Source: Paracoccaceae bacterium
GTDB lineage: Bacteria; Pseudomonadota; Alphaproteobacteria; Rhodobacterales; Rhodobacteraceae
DNA length: 8,044 bases
Reading direction: 5' to 3'
NCBI GenBank assembly: GCA_009920815.1
Contig: RFZH01000105.1
Location: 1-8,044, forward strand
The first letter of the stretch is position 1; every line of letters starts with the position of its first letter. Below the pieces are notes generated by a model. It was not told the origin of the DNA and searched no databases. It saw nothing but the letters and a program-made list of their open reading frames with translations. The position numbers and the translations under genes were made by a program. Positions 7,236 to 8,044 of this stretch are shown here, in pieces.

Positions 7236-7439
7236 ATGTTGGCCTTTATTAACAAATTTCGGTTGGTTTCCTGTACCCTTGAATTGTCAAAACAACAAGA
7301 GACCGACTGTCGTTATGTAATTTTTGTCTGTTTTTTGAGTAAGAGATGTTGACCAAATCTAGACAAAATGATCAAAGACATCAGGGGCGTCTATTTTTTT
7401 ATAAATTTATAAACATTTTTTTTCACTATTGGGGGCAAT
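7236..7439. other. Divergent intergenic region, purB / LytTR pseudogene
   Basis: This 204-base AT-rich spacer has no gene. On the minus strand it holds the purB ribosome binding site (7243-7247) and a perfect TTGACA (plus-strand 7285-7290) that could be the purB -35 box, though no convincing -10 box sits 16-18 bases downstream of it. On the plus strand it carries T7 (7394-7400), the 16-bp palindrome at 7398-7413, T8 (7416-7423), and a GGGGG (7431-7435) in front of the pseudogene ATG. Confidence 0.5.
7398..7413. promoter_or_regulatory. Perfect 16-bp AT-only palindrome
   Basis: TTTATAAATTTATAAA equals its own reverse complement and ends 26 bases before the pseudogene ATG. It could be an operator or part of the former promoter (it contains TATAAA). 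Being AT-only in an AT-rich spacer, it could also be chance. No regulator is assigned. Confidence 0.35.
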
Positions 7440-8044
7440 ATGGTGATCACAGACCGTGAATTCGAAATTCGATTTCCAGGATGTAGTCCAAAGGTTTCAA
7501 CATTACGTGCGCTTTTCCAATTGGTGAGTGATCCATTGTTTATTGGATATATCGTTGCGGTCGTGATGGTGTTTGGGATGATCGATCAGCCCGTGCAAAG
7601 TGCGATTGGTATGAGAACCTCAACGTTTTTGACGCTTGTTGTGGGGGCTGTATTTTAAGTCGCGCTGCATTTTGTTGCTTTGGCGTTGTCGATCAAGCTT
7701 ACCCTACAAGGTAAGCGCGTCGTTCATTACGCGATTATCCCTTTCTTGCTGCTGGGTGTTCCGATTGTCACCTTAACCGTGTACGCGGGCCAAATGATCG
7801 GTGCTTTTATCTTGCCAACTTTTCCGGAAAACATATTCACGATTTTTTTCTGTCATTTCAAGTTCTTGTTTTTGAATAGTTTTTTCATGCTTTCGTGTTT
7901 GGCGCTTTGATTTCCAGATTAAACCAGATCAAATTCATTGAGTTTGGGAATAACAAAATTGCGCAAGATGAAGTCGTTTATTTGCAGGCATTGGAGCACC
8001 ATGTCAAAATGGTCACCAAGTCATCGGAGCATGTCCAAAGATCT
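7440..8044 (+). pseudogene. Decayed membrane-anchored LytTR-type regulator, 3' end beyond window
   Basis: Three disruptions break one recognisable protein. From the ATG at 7440 the frame runs 72 codons to a TAA at 7656-7658. The same frame continues as FVALALSIKLTLQGKRVVHY and further hydrophobic sequence. At a T7 run (7843-7849) the sense shifts to another frame, as if one T were lost; restoring it gives IFTIFFLSFQVLVFE. A TAG then follows at 7877-7879. After that the frame stays open to the window end with FFHAFVFGALIS and a LytTR-like IAQDEVVYLQALEHHVKMVT. The joined product would have about four membrane segments (near codons 30-50, 60-85, 100-125 and 140-160) followed by a LytTR DNA-binding domain, an arrangement seen in Rhodobacterales regulators. 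The hydrophobic segments are read directly; the family call rests on a short stretch at the window edge. It is unlikely to make a working regulator. Confidence 0.72.

Noticed and set aside
7843..7879. Programmed frameshift or stop read-through in the LytTR gene
   Set aside because: Two stop codons and a shift would all have to be bypassed, and no stimulatory structure is evident; decay is simpler.
7440..7910. Two independent small membrane proteins (7440-7658 and 7680-7910)
   Set aside because: They share one frame and are separated by a single stop; the second has no ribosome binding site; together with the downstream LytTR-like sequence they read as one decayed gene.
1..8044. CRISPR array, tRNA, rRNA, complete insertion sequence, toxin-antitoxin or defence genes
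   Set aside because: No regularly spaced repeats, tRNA-like cloverleaf, transposase or defence motifs were found on reading either strand.

Overview
This window looks like chromosomal DNA of a marine-type alphaproteobacterium, most likely Rhodobacterales (Roseobacter lineage) of moderate GC. The assignment rests on the gene set and the sequence flavour of the QueA, YcaD-like MFS, DUF924, LpdA and PurB proteins; no rRNA or other decisive marker is present.

Layout. Positions 1-4336 hold four tightly packed plus-strand genes: the 3' part of a large AsmA-like (YhdP/TamB-type) envelope protein, queA (queuosine tRNA modification), a YcaD-like MFS transporter, and a small DUF924 protein whose start overlaps the end of the MFS gene by 22 bases. 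Short gaps and overlaps suggest one transcription unit. After a 73-base gap with a perfect 14-bp palindrome comes lpdA (dihydrolipoyl dehydrogenase, E3). Downstream of lpdA, 126 bases carry a long imperfect inverted repeat, a second small hairpin and a strong Rho-independent terminator whose T-tract runs into the stop codon of the convergent gene purB (adenylosuccinate lyase, minus strand, 5931-7235).

The last 600 bases (7440-8044) hold what reads as a decayed gene for a membrane-anchored LytTR-type transcriptional regulator. Four hydrophobic segments are followed by a LytTR-like start of a DNA-binding domain, but the frame is broken by a TAA (7656-7658), an apparent one-base loss in a T7 run (7843-7849) and a TAG (7877-7879). 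The window ends inside the LytTR-like region.

How the genes relate: this is mainly housekeeping metabolism (tRNA modification, E3 for 2-oxoacid dehydrogenases, purine synthesis) plus envelope and transport functions. I see no defence system, CRISPR array, complete insertion sequence or phage gene, and no clear candidate for a new multi-gene system. The observations most worth checking are the palindrome in front of lpdA (possible LacI/CceR-type operator), the inverted repeat with internal TGGGACA direct repeats after lpdA, and the LytTR pseudogene.
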